DNA of 64,000 nucleotides from the NCBI RefSeq assembly GCF_033958435.1, contig NC_134146.1, positions 25,566,501 to 25,630,500 on the forward strand, in the 5' to 3' direction. Both the position numbers and the translations under genes were made by a program. Numbering within the stretch: position 1 is the first letter of the stretch; every line of letters begins with the position of its first letter. Below the pieces are notes generated by a model. It saw nothing but the letters and a program-made list of their open reading frames with translations, did no database searches and had not been told where the DNA came from. Below, piece by piece: positions 35,701 to 50,600 of the stretch. The DNA is from Carettochelys insculpta (lineage: Eukaryota; Chordata; Testudines; Carettochelyidae).

Positions 35701-38700
35701 GCAATTAAAAAACAGAACAGACAAGAAACCCAGTGAAAGCAGGGAAATTTCAAATTTGGCAGCAAGACCTTATGCATGACAAGACTGAGGCTAAACAAAA
35801 TAAAAACTTTCAAAACAAAACACAATAAGCTCAGCAAACTAGTAAAATAATGTTTCTTAATAAAACATTTGTGAAATATAAAAGGTGTGAAGCTCATTTA
35901 TTTGTCATTCAGGAATTTGAAGAATTTTCTAAAGAAATTTATTCACATATTTCTGAGAAATTAAAGATGATTTACTTTCTTTTTTAAGAACATGTCTTCA
36001 AAAAAGAAAAAAAAATAGGATTTCAGCTCTTCTGCTGAAATAATTTAATTAGCATACTTCAACACCCAAAAGAGCCCTTCATGAAGGGACTTATATGTCA
36101 ACACCACTACTAAACTGCAATTTCCAGTACTTTGTTTCATTGTTGCAACCACAGCTCATGGTAGGATTTTCTGTTTTTAGTAGTACTATATTAAACTAGA
36201 TGTATATACCAAAAATTCAATTTTTAAGCATGGAAGAATACTTCCAAGTAACATGCTAGATTTCAACACACAAGACAGTAGTAAGTTACTTTTGAACTTG
36301 AGATCCATTCCCAGTCACCCTTCTTTGCAATATTAGGATCTGACTCCTCCAGAGGACATTCTACCAAATGTTCCACTCGAAGCTCATTCCGACAAAGAGG
36401 ACATTTGGCATTTGGCTATAAAATAAAAAGCAAAATGATCATTAGCAAAAGTACTTTCTCCATTTTCCATTCAATTAAGAGCATCTTCCCCCTGAAAATC
36501 TATTTTATCACTCACTCATCCAAAGAGTTGTAAGATTGTCAACATGAGATACATGCAGTGGAACTGAAGACTGCATCATCTACACTAATTCACACACAGT
36601 TCATTTTTCAATATGACAGAACACCTCCATACCAAGCCCAACAAATGATGCATAGGCAAGATGATTATGTGTGTTTCACCATTAAGACTATACTGACAAT
36701 TCCCTTTTAATACTATTTCATTCATATTTCTTTAAAATTTTCCCATTGAACCGAAATATTTGTTTAGAACAGCTCAAACATTTGTTTATTTTTAAACTTT
36801 GAGCTAAATATGCTATCGCATTCAGTCCTCTAGAAAAGGTAGGAAAAAGAAAACCTCTTTTTATTCAGATATCAGAAGCCAAAAAATAAACCACTTTTTA
36901 AAATCTGAGTTTTTACATCCAGAACAGTAAGGGAAAAAGACTTCTTTGCAGTTAATTTTACGTTTTATTTTTGAAGTTAAGCACATCCCTACCCTTACAT
37001 TATATTTAGGGATAGATATATGGACACTGGTGTCACTGTCATAGGTGCAAACAACTGCAGATGTAATTTTATGCCTACTCTCAACGAAATGGAGACCTGT
37101 TTAAAGCAGGGCCAAGAGTTTCCCAATTAATATTTCCATGGGGCTATATTCAACAAATGTCTGGATGGATTGTGTGGTGAGAATGGAGGAAGGGCAAGAG
37201 TTCCAGTCTACCATCTCTACAGAAGGGAAGGAAAAGTTTTATTTAAAAAACAACTAATGGCTTTAATAAAAAGAACGTTTCTGGTTTGCGATTGTAACTG
37301 CTGAATTATAACAAAAGAGAATGACGTCCATGTAAGAAATAAGTGTTGACAATTTTTATATAGTGTTCTTCTCCCCTCCCCTGGCATTTGACAGCTCCTA
37401 AAAATGATAAGGGAAAACCTCTGTTGTTCGCATCATGGTATATCTACTGATTCCAAAGATTTTTTTTTTGTTAATATGTGAAAAGCAGGAAACCTGCCAA
37501 ACAGGCAGTAGGGACCACTATACAACAAAACTGTTAAAGCAACACTCAAGGAAATCAAGGCCACCGAGAGACCACTAGAGAGGATGAGGGGAAAGAAGCA
37601 GTTTTAGAACAATAAACTAAACAGTATTAATTCACAAGGACCGAGAGTTCTCAAGGATCAAATATGAAATTCCAAACTACTAAGAGTAGTATGCAACCTA
37701 TGATGGAAATCAACCCTTGTACCAGATGTCCGGAAGGTAGCTAATGCAATACTGATTTTTAAAAAGAGCTCCAAAGGAGATCCAGATAATTTCAGACCAG
37801 ACCAGCGAGCATTTTATACTGGGCATTTTGGTGGAAACTATAGTGGAAACAGAATTAACAGACACAAAGATAAATATGATTTGCTGGGGAAAGGAAAGGA
37901 AATCATGCCTCAGCAATGTATCACAATCCTTTGAGGAAGTCAACAGACATGTAGATAAGGGCGATACAGTCCACTCAATGGAAATTTGAATGTTCAAAAG
38001 CCTTTGACAACGAACCTAATCGGACGCTCTTAAGGAAACTAAAGTAGCCATGGGATAAAAAGAAGCATCCTCTCATGGATCAACAACAGCTTCACAGATA
38101 GGGGGAAAAATAGGCATATATGATCAAGTTTTCCACTGGAGAGGCAAACAACAGGCTCCTCCAAGGATCTGTACTAGAACCTGGTGCTGTTCAACATATT
38201 CATTTAGGATCTAGAAAAAGGGGTTAAGTGAAAAAATTGAGACACCAAACAAAGTATTCAAGAAAGATAAGTCCAAAGCAGACAGCTAGCTGTCACAGAG
38301 GGGTCTCTCATAACTGGGAGACTGGCCAACAAAAAGCCTGATTAAATTGGATGTTGATAAACGCAAAGTAATCCACACTGGAAAAAATAATCATAATTAT
38401 ACATATATAATGATAGTTCTTAATCTGATATCATCACCCAAGAAAGAGATCTTGGGGTCATGGATAGCTTTCTGAAAACTGCAGCTCAATGCACACAGTG
38501 GTCAAACAGGGCTTGTACTTAGATTTCCAAAAAGCCTTTGATAAGGTCCATCTCCAAAGGCTCTGAAGCAAAATAAACTGTCATGATATAAGAGGGAAGG
38601 TCCTCTCATGGACTGATAACTGGTTAAAAAGATAGCAAACAAAAAGCAGGAATAAAATGGTCAATTTTCAGTATGGAAATGGATAACTAGTGGTGTCCCA

Positions 38701-41700
38701 CAGGGATCTGTACTGGGACAAATCCTGTTCAACATACTCAAAAATGATTTGGAGAATAGGATAAAGAATGAGGTGGCAAAATTTGCAGGTAATGGCCATC
38801 ATATTTGTTTCAAAGGCTAAAAAGGAGTGACTTGGCATAGCACATCTGTATTCTCAAAAGATTATTCCCTGTTCATCATGAGAAAAAGGAAACGATGACT
38901 AAAATCACCACTGAAAACAGCTGTAAGACTCATTAAAGTTTATAGGATGTATGAGCACTACAAAGATAAAATATGGGCCTTAGATTATACCGATGGATGC
39001 TAAACCTGCTGTATTACTCTGGCCTTACAGGTGCTCTTTGTTTATTAGTATGTTTATGATTCATCATCTGGAATGCAACATCACCTCCATTCTTTTGTAA
39101 CGTGACTAACATCAAAAGAATTACATCACGGATGATTACAGCCTCCTGCCTCAACAACTTATATATCGTTTATCAACACAGTGGACAAAAATTTCTGACT
39201 GTCCAGATTTAATCCATGTTGCTTTTGGATTAGTCTCTATGATTAAATGCAATATACAAAATAGCTAACCTTTTCACTCTGGATGACTTCACAGATACAT
39301 GGTTTACAAAACACATGTGCACAGTGTGTTATCACAGGAATGTTCAGTGAATCCAAGCAAATTGCACATTCTTCATCTGAGCCAGAGCTCAGAACCAGCT
39401 TCATTTTATTTACTAACTTCTCACGTAACTCTTCAGGAGTACTATCACCTAATACATAAAGAAAACGAAAAAAAAGTTTTCTAAAAACTAAATGTGATTT
39501 TACACGTGGGGCCAGATAATCAGAACAGTTCCTATGAATCCAACAGAACCACAATGATTTACAACAGGTGAGAATTTGGCTTATGATTTATAAAAACAAT
39601 TACATACGACAGAATCAAGAATAATTCCGTATTACTAAATGAAAACATTTTTAAGAATATTCAATTTGAGCCACTCAGACTACACTCAAGAAATCCTGAC
39701 TAAGTACACACTGATCAGTGCATGATGCAACATGCTCAGTAACTGAGGGGAACTGTTTATGCAACAGCAGTTTTGGACAGTGATTCTATTATGGAGATGT
39801 TGGTAGCTACTGCATAGTTGAACTTGCACTGTGATTTGTATTTAAAAGGAGAAACAAACCCATTTGTTTGGCACTAATTGAACGTAGTCTCCAAAGTTAG
39901 CATAATAGAACTCTACATGGAAAATTCATGTCCGATGATTTTTTTTAAAGGAATAATGTTTAGCCACATTTTAAAATGCTCTTTGAAGTTCTGCCCTATT
40001 TTCTCGTATTTCTTTGCTTTCAGTAGATCAAAACTTCATACTGATCCCGACAACATGTCAGACACACGATTTTGAAATTTTAGAACTGGGCATTGAAAGT
40101 TTTCTTTTATTCAAGATATCTTAACTGGACTGTGGTAAAGGCAGTTAATGGACCTATTCAAATCAGCAGCTACTTTTCATTTTCTCAGGTTAGAAGGGCA
40201 TCTGCCTGTGCAATGGAGCTGCACATTCTTGCATTCCAAAAACCTGGCCTTCAACTCTCACTGTCATCCATTCCCCCCCGCCCCCGCCTTCCGTCGCTCC
40301 TTATAATGGAAAAGGAAAACAAAACCCACAGCTTGCAACTCCACTGCAGAGGCAGTTGCTACTTCTGATAAAGCTACAGAGCTGTCCCCACACCTCTCTC
40401 ATCCTCTTGTGCTCACAAGGGGGAAAGTGGGCCCAAGACAGATCTATATTAATGTCTGTGACTCCTCAGAGCAGAACCATCCTCCAATAAACCTCCTACA
40501 GTTCACTATACAGGAGTGTGACATCAGGTGTTCATACATGTACATTGGACAAACCAGACAGGCTCTGCACCAATGGATAAATGGACACAAATCAAACACC
40601 AGGAAACATAACACATTTAAACCCTCCTGGATATTCAATTCTTCTATAGAAGAATATCATGAGATAACAGAGAGAGACATCTGAACTGGAATTCATTTAC
40701 AAATTTAACACCATTAACTTGGGCTTGAATAGAGATCTTATCTGGCTATCACATTACAAGAGCAATTTCCCTGCCCTTGATATTTGCACTTCTACATCAC
40801 ATGCTATGAATGAGACACATCCAGCTTAATTTGCTTCATTCACCAGTTCTACTAATGACAGGTAACTAACCTCCTTTTCCTTCCTGGATTCTGTTTTCTT
40901 CCCTTCCAACTCATCGGATGAAGTGGATTTTATCCACGAAAACTCATGACCTAATAAATGTTGGTCTCTAAGGTGCTATAGGACAGCTTGGTTTTTTTGA
41001 AGTCATAAACTAACACAGCTACCCCTCTGAGACTTTTCATATAAGGTCTATAACAGCAGAGCTGTGAGATTCAGGGAGAAGAGTACCATCTCCCTGTTTC
41101 AGCCTCCATACTGCTCTGCTTCCCACACATGTACTTGCCAACCACCTTCAGCTTTTAAATTTGTACTAGTATTGATAGAGCTACACAGGTTATAGTAGGA
41201 AAGGAGGACAAGATGGCAGGAGGACAGGGAGTAAGGCTACCGAGGCAAATCAGGCAGTGAAGGGTACTGGGGAGGAGGCAGCCAAGACAGGGAGCAAGGA
41301 CTATGGATAGGGGAGGGAGAGGAGGACATGGGAAACATCAGGGATTTGCAAAGGGCTTACAGGGAATAATATGTATTAATGCTGCATAGCTAAACAGCAC
41401 GTATTAAAAAGACAACGGTCAACACCAATACACAGTCATTAAACCCTGGTAATTTCCCCCACCATAAAAAAAACAAAACATATACCTAAAAGTTAAGTTG
41501 GCTACACTATCCTGTCAAATTCTTTAAAAGAAAATAAATGTTGATTTAACCATTCAACATCCTCCTCTCATCTGCATGCCACTCCTGCTTCCTCCCCTCA
41601 TACTATACATAGGTCCATTTTAAACTTTCAATCAACATATAATTTTAACTCCATCCACAAATATAAAATTCTCTATTGCATACACATGCAGATTTTGGCT

Positions 41701-44700
41701 GTGTCTAGACTAGCCCCCAACTTCGAAGGGGGCATGGTAATTAGGGTGTTTGGAGATTACTAATGAAGTGCCGCAATGCATATGCAGCACTTAGGCTAAA
41801 TCTCCCCCACGGCAACTTCGAAGCATGAAAGTTCAAAGTGCCGGCTTGCACGCAGCTGTGGATATTGTGAAGTGCCCGCACTTCTTCCAAGTCCCTTTAC
41901 TCCTCAAAATTTTCACATTTTGAAGTTGCCACAGGGGACATTTAACCTAACGAAGTGCTGCATAGACACTGCAGCACTTCATTAGTAATCTCCCAACACC
42001 CTAACTACCATGCCCCCTTCGAAGTTGGGAGCTAGTCTAGACATAGCCTTTATGTAGCAATTAGAGAACTCATTCCAAATTTAGAATGAGATCACCTATT
42101 TACAAGTTAAACTTAGGCATTTCAGGAAAAAACAAAATTTCAGTCACCAAACCTCATTTATTTAAACACGAAGAACAAAAATCCTGCATGGAATTACAGT
42201 ACAACTTATAAAAGCCACATTAACCTATATTAATTAAAATACAGTAAAAGCCAGGTTATCCAGAATTCGGACAACCAGCATGCTTAATTAATTGGCACCT
42301 CTTCTACCAGTGGCCACCCAGCTGGGGCTGGCACAGCAGGGCTGGTTGATGCAGGGCCAGGGCTGGGGTCAGCACCTACAGGGCTGACTGCCCAGCTGGC
42401 AGCCCCAGGGCCAGCTGTGCAGCTGTTGCAGAGGGGCCAGATGCCCCACTCCAATAACCATCACATTTGATTATCCAGCATCCCCCATTACTCAGGGGCG
42501 CAAGACAATAGAACTTGTACTGTACATCAGAATTTGAATGCTCAGAATGGTTGCTCAAGAAAATGATACACAGAAAACAAACCTAAATTACCTATCTGAC
42601 AACTGGAAGACGATGCATTTCTGCAAAGATGAGGATGACAACACAGCTGCCTCAATCTGAGCAAGATTCCAAGGACATCTGCATAATGTGCCAGAACAGT
42701 TCCTTCACTAAAATACCTGAGGAACAAATGCAGTGATAGTGTGAAAAACATTACACTCAAAATACATGCTCTCAATGGGTCACAATCAGCAATATAAACC
42801 ATGTTCTATGCTTACAGTTACCTTTTACCTATTTTTCATGCAATATATGCCCTTTCAGCATTTTTTAAAAATGCATGCACACCAAATGGCAAAACTGGAA
42901 CACTAACACCACAACAGTGGGGTCCTGAACATTAATCAGACCTAGATTTTCATGGCATTGTAGACATTACATGCTACACTTTCGCTCATAGAAACTAAGC
43001 ATTTTCTGTACATTTGAATATTCTCAGCTATTAAAACTGCGATGTAGATTTTCAAAGAGCTGAACAAACATTTTCTCAACTATTTTACACTGGCCCTTGT
43101 TCTCCTCTCACCCATACTAGTGTAACTTCATTAAAGTAAATGGGTTGCACCAGGCGAATCTGGGCCACCAGTTAATATAAATCATGTGGCTGAAACCTTG
43201 TGCAGGGCTTTGAAAAGCCTCACACAGAGCAGCATACCACAGTTCCTTTGTTCTCAGTTGTATTAAAGTTGTAAAACACAAAAGTAAAACAAGCTCTTTC
43301 AAGGTTATCTAAATTTACGAAGCTATATATACATACTTCACATAGAGGCCAAGGTAGGAAGTTCCACATAGCACCATACATCAGTGACTAATTCCTAAGA
43401 CTCCCTTTAAGTTCTACTTTTCTACTGAAGCAGCATATGAGAGTGTTTATAATGTTCTACGGAAACAAGTTTTTCAAGTGCTAAAGAGTTATTTTTAAGA
43501 CCACTCTTAGTACATTTTGTGTTCTTTTTTGTTTCTCTCAAAGACAGTTAAGCTCACTGATTGCATATGCTAGACCAGGGATATCAAACTCAAGACCTAC
43601 CAAGGGCCACAGAAATGAAAACTGATACATTTTCTTTGGTGGCCCTGAAAGCTACTTCTATAGGAAAGTCATAATCATTTATTATAGATTATGTTTAGGT
43701 ATATTTTATATTTTTTTCATGTCTTGTTTGAATGTAATACAATAATTTTAACTGAGAATTTAATACTTCATATGAATTTTACTGTTTTATAATTTTATTA
43801 ATAGATCATAAAATTTGATGTGTAAAATTACTGTTTGCTCTTCCCGCTCCCCACCATCATGCACTAGCCCCCCAAGGCTGTTGAGGCTTGCACTGCCCCT
43901 CCTCCACACACCAACCCCAGCCCCTTTTAGGCTTGCACTGCCCACTCCCTCCTCCCCAGGCTTCACCCCTTAGAGCAGTCACAAACCCTTCCCTGGCATG
44001 CATGAGCAGCTGGGGGAGCCAAGCGAGCAGCACTGGTGGGAGGGAACACAAACACACTCTCTCTCTCCTCCCTTCTCCTCCCCCCCCACCCAACCCCAGA
44101 AGTGCCACAGTGCTCCTCAGCGGCAGAGGGAGGGTTTGACCCTGGGTTACTCCCAGGAAGATGGGGGAAGAGAAGAATGAAGGACAAATGAAAAGAAAAG
44201 AAACCAACGCAACACAAAAGAAAAACCTCCCCCTGGCACCCTGGACCTCCCTTTCATTGGGGGGGGGAGCGGACACATGGGCAGGGCTCAGCCCGGAGGA
44301 GAACGAACACACACACACACCCCTGTTCACTTACTACCCCCACCTGCTTGGGAAGACCTGCACAAGGGGAGAGAGGCTGCTTTTTCCCAGAGCCTCCTTC
44401 AAAATCTGCTCTTCTCTAACTACGGCATGGAAAGAATGACAGAATAACCTGTGCACCAGGGCTGCAGTAGGCACTCAGGGGTTGGAGGGGTGCAGAACAT
44501 GCTTGACCCGAAAGGCAACAGCCTGAGATAACCTCTGGCCAGTCCCACCAACCCCCCGAGCTCTTAGAAAACGCACACTTCCATAAACACTGAAGGAGAA
44601 AGAGCACACCTTCCACCCGCCCAGGGCCAGCAGCCGGCAGAGAAAACCCTTGCTTGTCCTGCTTCTTTACGAGTGGTTTTTCCTGTGTAAACCTCTTCCC

Positions 44701-47625
44701 ACGCCCCCGTCTTCCCTCCCTTTTTCTGTTGGCAGCTCCAAGAGCAGGAAGCAGGACATATCGTAAGCACCGGCAAGGACCTGTTTTTCCTCTGTACAGC
44801 CAGCCACCCTCTCTACCGTTCTACCAACCTCTCAGACACAGCTCACTCTAAGGGGGGTAGCCTTTTCTGTCTCCATGGTCTCTAGGCTTCTTCCCTGCAA
44901 AATCACTAGCAACAGCCAAGTCCCCAGAGAGCTCCACGGTATCTCTGGCACAAACAGGCCAGATGAACAAGGAGCTTGCAGCCTCCGGTGGCAGGAAGAA
45001 GGGGGCTGGGCCAGTAGCCGCAGGGGCCAGAATAGGCGTTTGTCCTGTCCCTGCCTCCTCAGGCTGCCTGTGTCCAGCCTATGCATATTAAAATCCCAGG
45101 GAGCCACGGGGGTTTTAATACACCTGCACTGGACACGAGAAGCCCAAGGAGGCACATGCGAGCAGCAGAGGGGTTAACACCCTGGCTGGGTGTTTGACAT
45201 GGCTGTGCTAGACCATTCTTCATTTTCTTCTTCATGCTAGCAAATGAACACATTGCCAACAGTCACTGGCAATTATTCATTCAGGGCATACTAAGAAATG
45301 AAAAAACTGTGCTGAGGGGGAGGGAAGAGAAAGATAAGAGTTTGGCATACTTCAGATACATTCAGCTAGCAAGCTTGAAACATCTCAATCAGTAGTTTTC
45401 AAAGTCAGACCACAAAGAGAAATGCAAACAGTAACTACACAATTTAGTCTTTTTCTCTCTACCTGCTAATAGCAGCTTTGCCTTCATTCTTCACAGTCTG
45501 ATAGATTTTTCTCTCTTCCTCTGTAAGTGTAACATACTGAATAAATACCTTACGTTCTGGTAACTCCAAAACAGGCTTTCCATTAATTTTGCTAGTTTTT
45601 GTTCTTCTAAGGGTCATGTTTTTAATTAGAGATTGTAAACGCCTAGAAAGACACATGAACCAGATTTTAATACATTAAACACAAACAACTAATTTTTGTA
45701 TTTTTGTACACTGCATAACTGAGTCATGTGCATAAAATATGAGCTTGATAGTACGTTATACTCCACTAAAATTAAGTTTTATTTTTGTGTGTGTGTGTGT
45801 GTGTGTATTTTACAACCAAAGTATAAATAAATCTCATGAACCACAAATGTATATTATGTTTATTCAAAATTTAAATGCGTAAGTCTGTCATGATATGTTG
45901 GCAATCAACAGATTTATCATCCAGAAACATTTTGCAAGCTCTTCATACCTCAGTCCTCCTTGCTCTCCCAGCATGACAGGGCGCTGGATTGTTCTGTGCC
46001 ACCACTCTCTATCAGTAAAAGGTTTGAGTTTTAAAAAGGAAAGAAGAGACCACAAATCCTTCAAGGAATTCTGGATAGGTGTGCCTAAAATAAGAAAAAG
46101 AGTCCAGAAAACCTTAAGAGCCAAACATATAAATTTGATTAAAAGTAGTTCACCATCTGGCTCCACAAGCATACAAAATACCACAGAACACAGACTTTTT
46201 TTCAGATTGATTCAAAGATCCACTGTGTGAATCCAAGTGCTGGTTTTCACACAAAGACATCACTACACTAGCATACACATTTCCCGAGCAATCTTTTTGC
46301 AGATACTTTTAAATGTATAAATTTTCCCATAAAGATCAGCTGCTGGGTCTCGGGCTTATCCAGCTTATTAAAATGTTGAAATATCTTACTGTTTTTATGT
46401 AAGTGTATTCACATTTATATACCAATGAACAAAGCTTTTACATTCTACATGCTTATTTTGTTACAAATGTCAAAAGAGGTTTTTTTCATATGAATGTAAC
46501 CAACATTTGTTGGTTTGGATTACAATAGATGTGTTTGGGGGCACTGCTAATTACAGGGACAAAAAGTGTGGCTCCCCAACACTTAATCATTTGACTAAGT
46601 TCCATTGATTTAAGTCAAGCACGTGCCTAAGTGATAGCCTGAATAAGCATATTTTCCTGAATCAAGGTAAAATGAACAAAAAAAACCCTGGGTTTCCTCC
46701 CCCACCCCCCAAATATGTAATATTTACTTTGGTGAATCAGTCCCTCGTTTGCTGCTGATCATTTAAATTGAAGTTGAGAGAACAGCATTATTTTATAGAG
46801 TTTAATTTGATTGCATTCTCATCAACTTTTCTAAAGATGCTATCAACAGCCATTTTCTGTGGATTTCTAACTCAGTACTGAGGATCGACGAAAATTGTTT
46901 TGAGAGCTTCATTCTGAACTAAAACTTATTTTAAGAGCATTCCAAAATAAATATGCACTTAAGAGTCCAACAGCCAACATGAATGTTATATTTCCTATTT
47001 GTCTTTATCAAGAAAACCTTTCCTTAAAAACAGTCTCATAGTACAAAAATGAAAATAATGGCTAATACTGCAATTACTGTGGTATAGAATATTTCACCTG
47101 TCAGTATCCATCTTCTCTGTGCCTCCAGATTTAACGCAGCTTTTGTTTGCTGAGCATTTGGGTTCCGAATAGTGTGCCCCTCATCCAACACAACTCTCAG
47201 CCATTTTACTCTGTGAAACAGGCTATCAGCTCTGCTCTGAAATACAATTTTATTTTTGATCCTGTAACTCAACTCAAAGATGTCTTTTTGCAACTATTAT
47301 AAATCAAGCCACATGCCTAACATACAAAGCCAAAGTGAAGCAGATTCATTAAGACAGAGTATTAAAATTAAAAAGCATATTCATTTCTATCATGCCTGTT
47401 CATCAACAAAGAATAGCAAAACCAGTAGTGTGAGGAACCTACACTTTTGGATTTAAAGAATCACTGGAAATGTACATCAAGTGCCTGCAACTAAAAGGAT
47501 GCAAAAAGGGACACAAGAGTAAGGCATAGAGGCCATATCAGACAGCGAAAGAGTGGGAAAGCAGGCTGCATAATACTAAATTAAACAGGAGAGACCATTT
47601 CAAAGATCTGATAACCAGCCCTTTT

Positions 47626-47660
<35 letters not shown>

Positions 47661-50600
47661 TGATTTGTATGAAAACAAAGCTAGTCTAATGCATAGATTC
47701 ACATTCAACAGATACTCTTAAGGAAATCATTACACTCCTCAATAAAATAATCAGTTTTTATAGATTTTCACAGACGGCTATGCAATTCAAAATACACTAC
47801 TATGGCAATTCAGTACAGGTAAAAGCACCACACAGGGTTGGAACCATTCGACCCACTCCAAAGTAGCATTTCTCCAAATTGAACTAACAGAGTAACTAAC
47901 AGCAGTAGTTATGTGGTCATCCTTAGCGTGGATCTAAGGGGATGGGACATTTTGCCACACAGATTAGCAGACTTTTTACTGACTTCAGAGGAAAGATGAT
48001 ACTCAGGAATCTTGGGTTTCATTTCAGGCTCTGGAGGGGAGTATGCTATATACAGTAAATTCTTTCATATCCAGCACTCTATCATCCAGAACTCTCAAAT
48101 AAGCAGCATTTTAACCATAAGTAAATTTTAGTTGTTTTCCAGAAAGTACAGTTTAGTGAAAGTAAACACAAATAACTGGCTGGATAACCTTACCCAGAGA
48201 GTAGTTCTTAATGGTTCTCAATCCTGCTGGAAAAGTATAACAAGTGGGGTTTTGCAGGGGTCTGTATTAGGACCGGTTCTGTTCAATGTCTTCATCAATG
48301 ATTTAGATATTGGCATAGAAAGTACGCTTGTTAAGTTTGCAGATGATACCAAGTTGGGAGGGGTTGCAAGTGCTTTGGAGGATAGGGTCATAATTCAAAA
48401 TGATCTGGATAAATTGGAGAAATGGTCTAAGGTAAACAGGATGAAGTTTAATTAGGACAAATGCAAAGTGCTCCACTTGGGAAGGAACAATCAGTTTCAC
48501 ACATACCGAACGGGGAGAGACTGTCTACGACTACAGCAGAAAGGGATCTAGGGATTATAGTGGACCACAAGATAAATATGAGTCAACAGTGTGATGCTGC
48601 TGCAAAAAAAAAGCAAACATGATTCTGGGATGCATTAAGAGGTGTGTTGTGAACAAGACACGAGAAGTCATTCTTCCGCTCTACTCTGCGCTGGTTAGGC
48701 CTCAGCTGGAGTATTGTGTCCAGTTCTGGGCACCGCAGTTCAAAAAAGATGTGGAGAAACTAGAGACGGTCCAGAGAAGAGTGACAAGAATGATTAAAGG
48801 TCCAGAGAATGAAACCTGTGAAGAAAGGCTGAAAGAATTGGGCTTGTTTAGTTTGGAAAAGGGAAGACTGAGGGGAGACATGATAGCGGTTTTCAGGTAT
48901 CTAAAAGAGAGTCATAAGGAGGAAGGAGAAAACTTGTTCTTCTTGGCCTCTGAGGATAGAACAGGAGGCAATGGGCTTAAACTGCAGCAAGGGAGGTTTA
49001 GGTTGGACATTAGGAAAAAGTTCCTAACTGTCAGGGCGGTCAAACAGCGGAATAAATTACCAAGGGAGGTTGTGGAATCTCCATCGCTGGAGATATTTAA
49101 GAACAGGTTAGATAGATGTCTATCAGGGATGGTTTAGATAGTACTTGCTCCTGCCATTGGGGCAGGGGGCTGGACTCGATGGCCTCTCGAGGTCCCTTCC
49201 AGTCCTAGTATTCTATGATTCTATGAAATGCAGCAAATACAGTTTATGCTGCCAGTGTACAATACTACGGTTTGTAAATAAAAGTACTCTGTATACATTT
49301 TTGTTTCTGAATATTTATTCTCGTTTTTCTTTAGTGTTATGCATTACTAAGTATATCTCTCTATAATCCAGAATATTTGAATAGCTGGCAAGGCTAGAGC
49401 TACCAGGTAGGAAAGACTTACTGTAGTGAGCACAACATTGCTGTCAAATTGCCCCCACCCTTCAAGCTCACCTACTTCTGCTCTGTCCCAGTCTTATCTC
49501 TTTTCCACCATAGCTCTATCTCAGTTCCATTCCCCTTGTGAGGCAGGCGATCACCCCATTCCAGTGAAATAAGGGCTAAATCCATCCCTGAGAGAGGGTT
49601 GGGACTGTGGACCAATCAGAAAAGGGCTGAAGACAGCCAACTGGAGCCAGCTAGGCCCTATAAGAAGGGCTCCTGGTTGAGGAGGAACATACACACTTGC
49701 ACCAGTTGTGGAACAGAAGGGACCTGGTTATCTGGGTAGGCTAGAGAGGGTAGCAAAGACTGACCAGTGTAGGGCAGCTCTGTCCGGAGTCAACTTACAT
49801 CCTGCAGTCCTGATACAGAGGCTTTGGGAGGTATTAGGACTGCAGAGAAGCAACCAGGACCACACCCCCTTACCAATGAAGAGTGGCCATTTCAGACTGC
49901 AGTTGGCCCCTGAGGCAAGGTCTAGATGATGAGTAGCACTGGTCAGTGAGCGAAGGTGGGTATGAGGAGGTAGGAGTTCCTTGGGAGTGGAGGACCTCAG
50001 AATGTGAGAGCACAGCCACAGGGAAGAACCGTGAGGGAAGGGGCACTGCAGGCTAGGAGAGAGATACGGCATGAAAAGGTGGAAAAGACAGGTAACCGAG
50101 GGCAAGACCTCGACCAACAGGGAGCACTCCAGGGCTGGGCAAGATAATTCCCAGATAGACCAGCAGGAAGGGCCATGAGAGTGGAAGGGTTCAAACCCTT
50201 ATAACCACCTCTCTGATACCTATAACTACCTTGCCTATCCAACCACAGTTACCTTACCCAGAAAAATTCTGGCCTCACTCCTTAGGACTTCCCCATCAGT
50301 TATTTGTTTCCACTTTCCTTTTCCTTCCTCAACCTTAGTACCCTTCCGTTCCCCAGCTTTCTGTCCCCACCCTCCTTGCTCATACAGTTTTCTGTCTCCT
50401 TTCTGCCCCAACCTCCAGCTGTTCCCACACACACATATTCCGCAGCTTGATTAACAATGAAGGTGGAATGCTGGATGTTAGTGTCCTCCATAACTCCCAG
50501 CCTTTTGTCCCAGGTCTTTTTGTCCAGACAGTCCTGGTTCCACTTTTGCACCCAGTTCCTTATCAAATCTGTCTCCCCTAGCACCTTACCTCTTTCCCCC

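Larger units (their letters stand above)
36416..39269 (-). other. HLTF intron splitting the RING
   Basis: Mostly AT-rich sequence plus two old CR1 fragments at about 37,640-38,510 and 38,510-38,800. No exon is recognised. The two RING halves must be joined across this 2.85-kb intron. Confidence 0.6.
39449..42591 (-). other. HLTF intron with Penelope-like copy and MITEs
   Basis: Contains the longest Penelope-like copy (40440-41036), a fold-back MITE (41697-42049) and a TA-MITE (42242-42522). The rest is unrecognised. Confidence 0.6.

Noticed and set aside
43857..44330. 157-codon open frame on the - strand
   Set aside because: Low-complexity GC-rich repeat with open frames in several registers and poly-Gly/Pro runs; sits in an HLTF intron inside what looks like an old transposon body.
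48619..49137. 172-codon intact frame as a host gene
   Set aside because: It is the C-terminal part of CR1 ORF2 in a 5'-truncated element; a stop and frame change separate it from the catalytic part.
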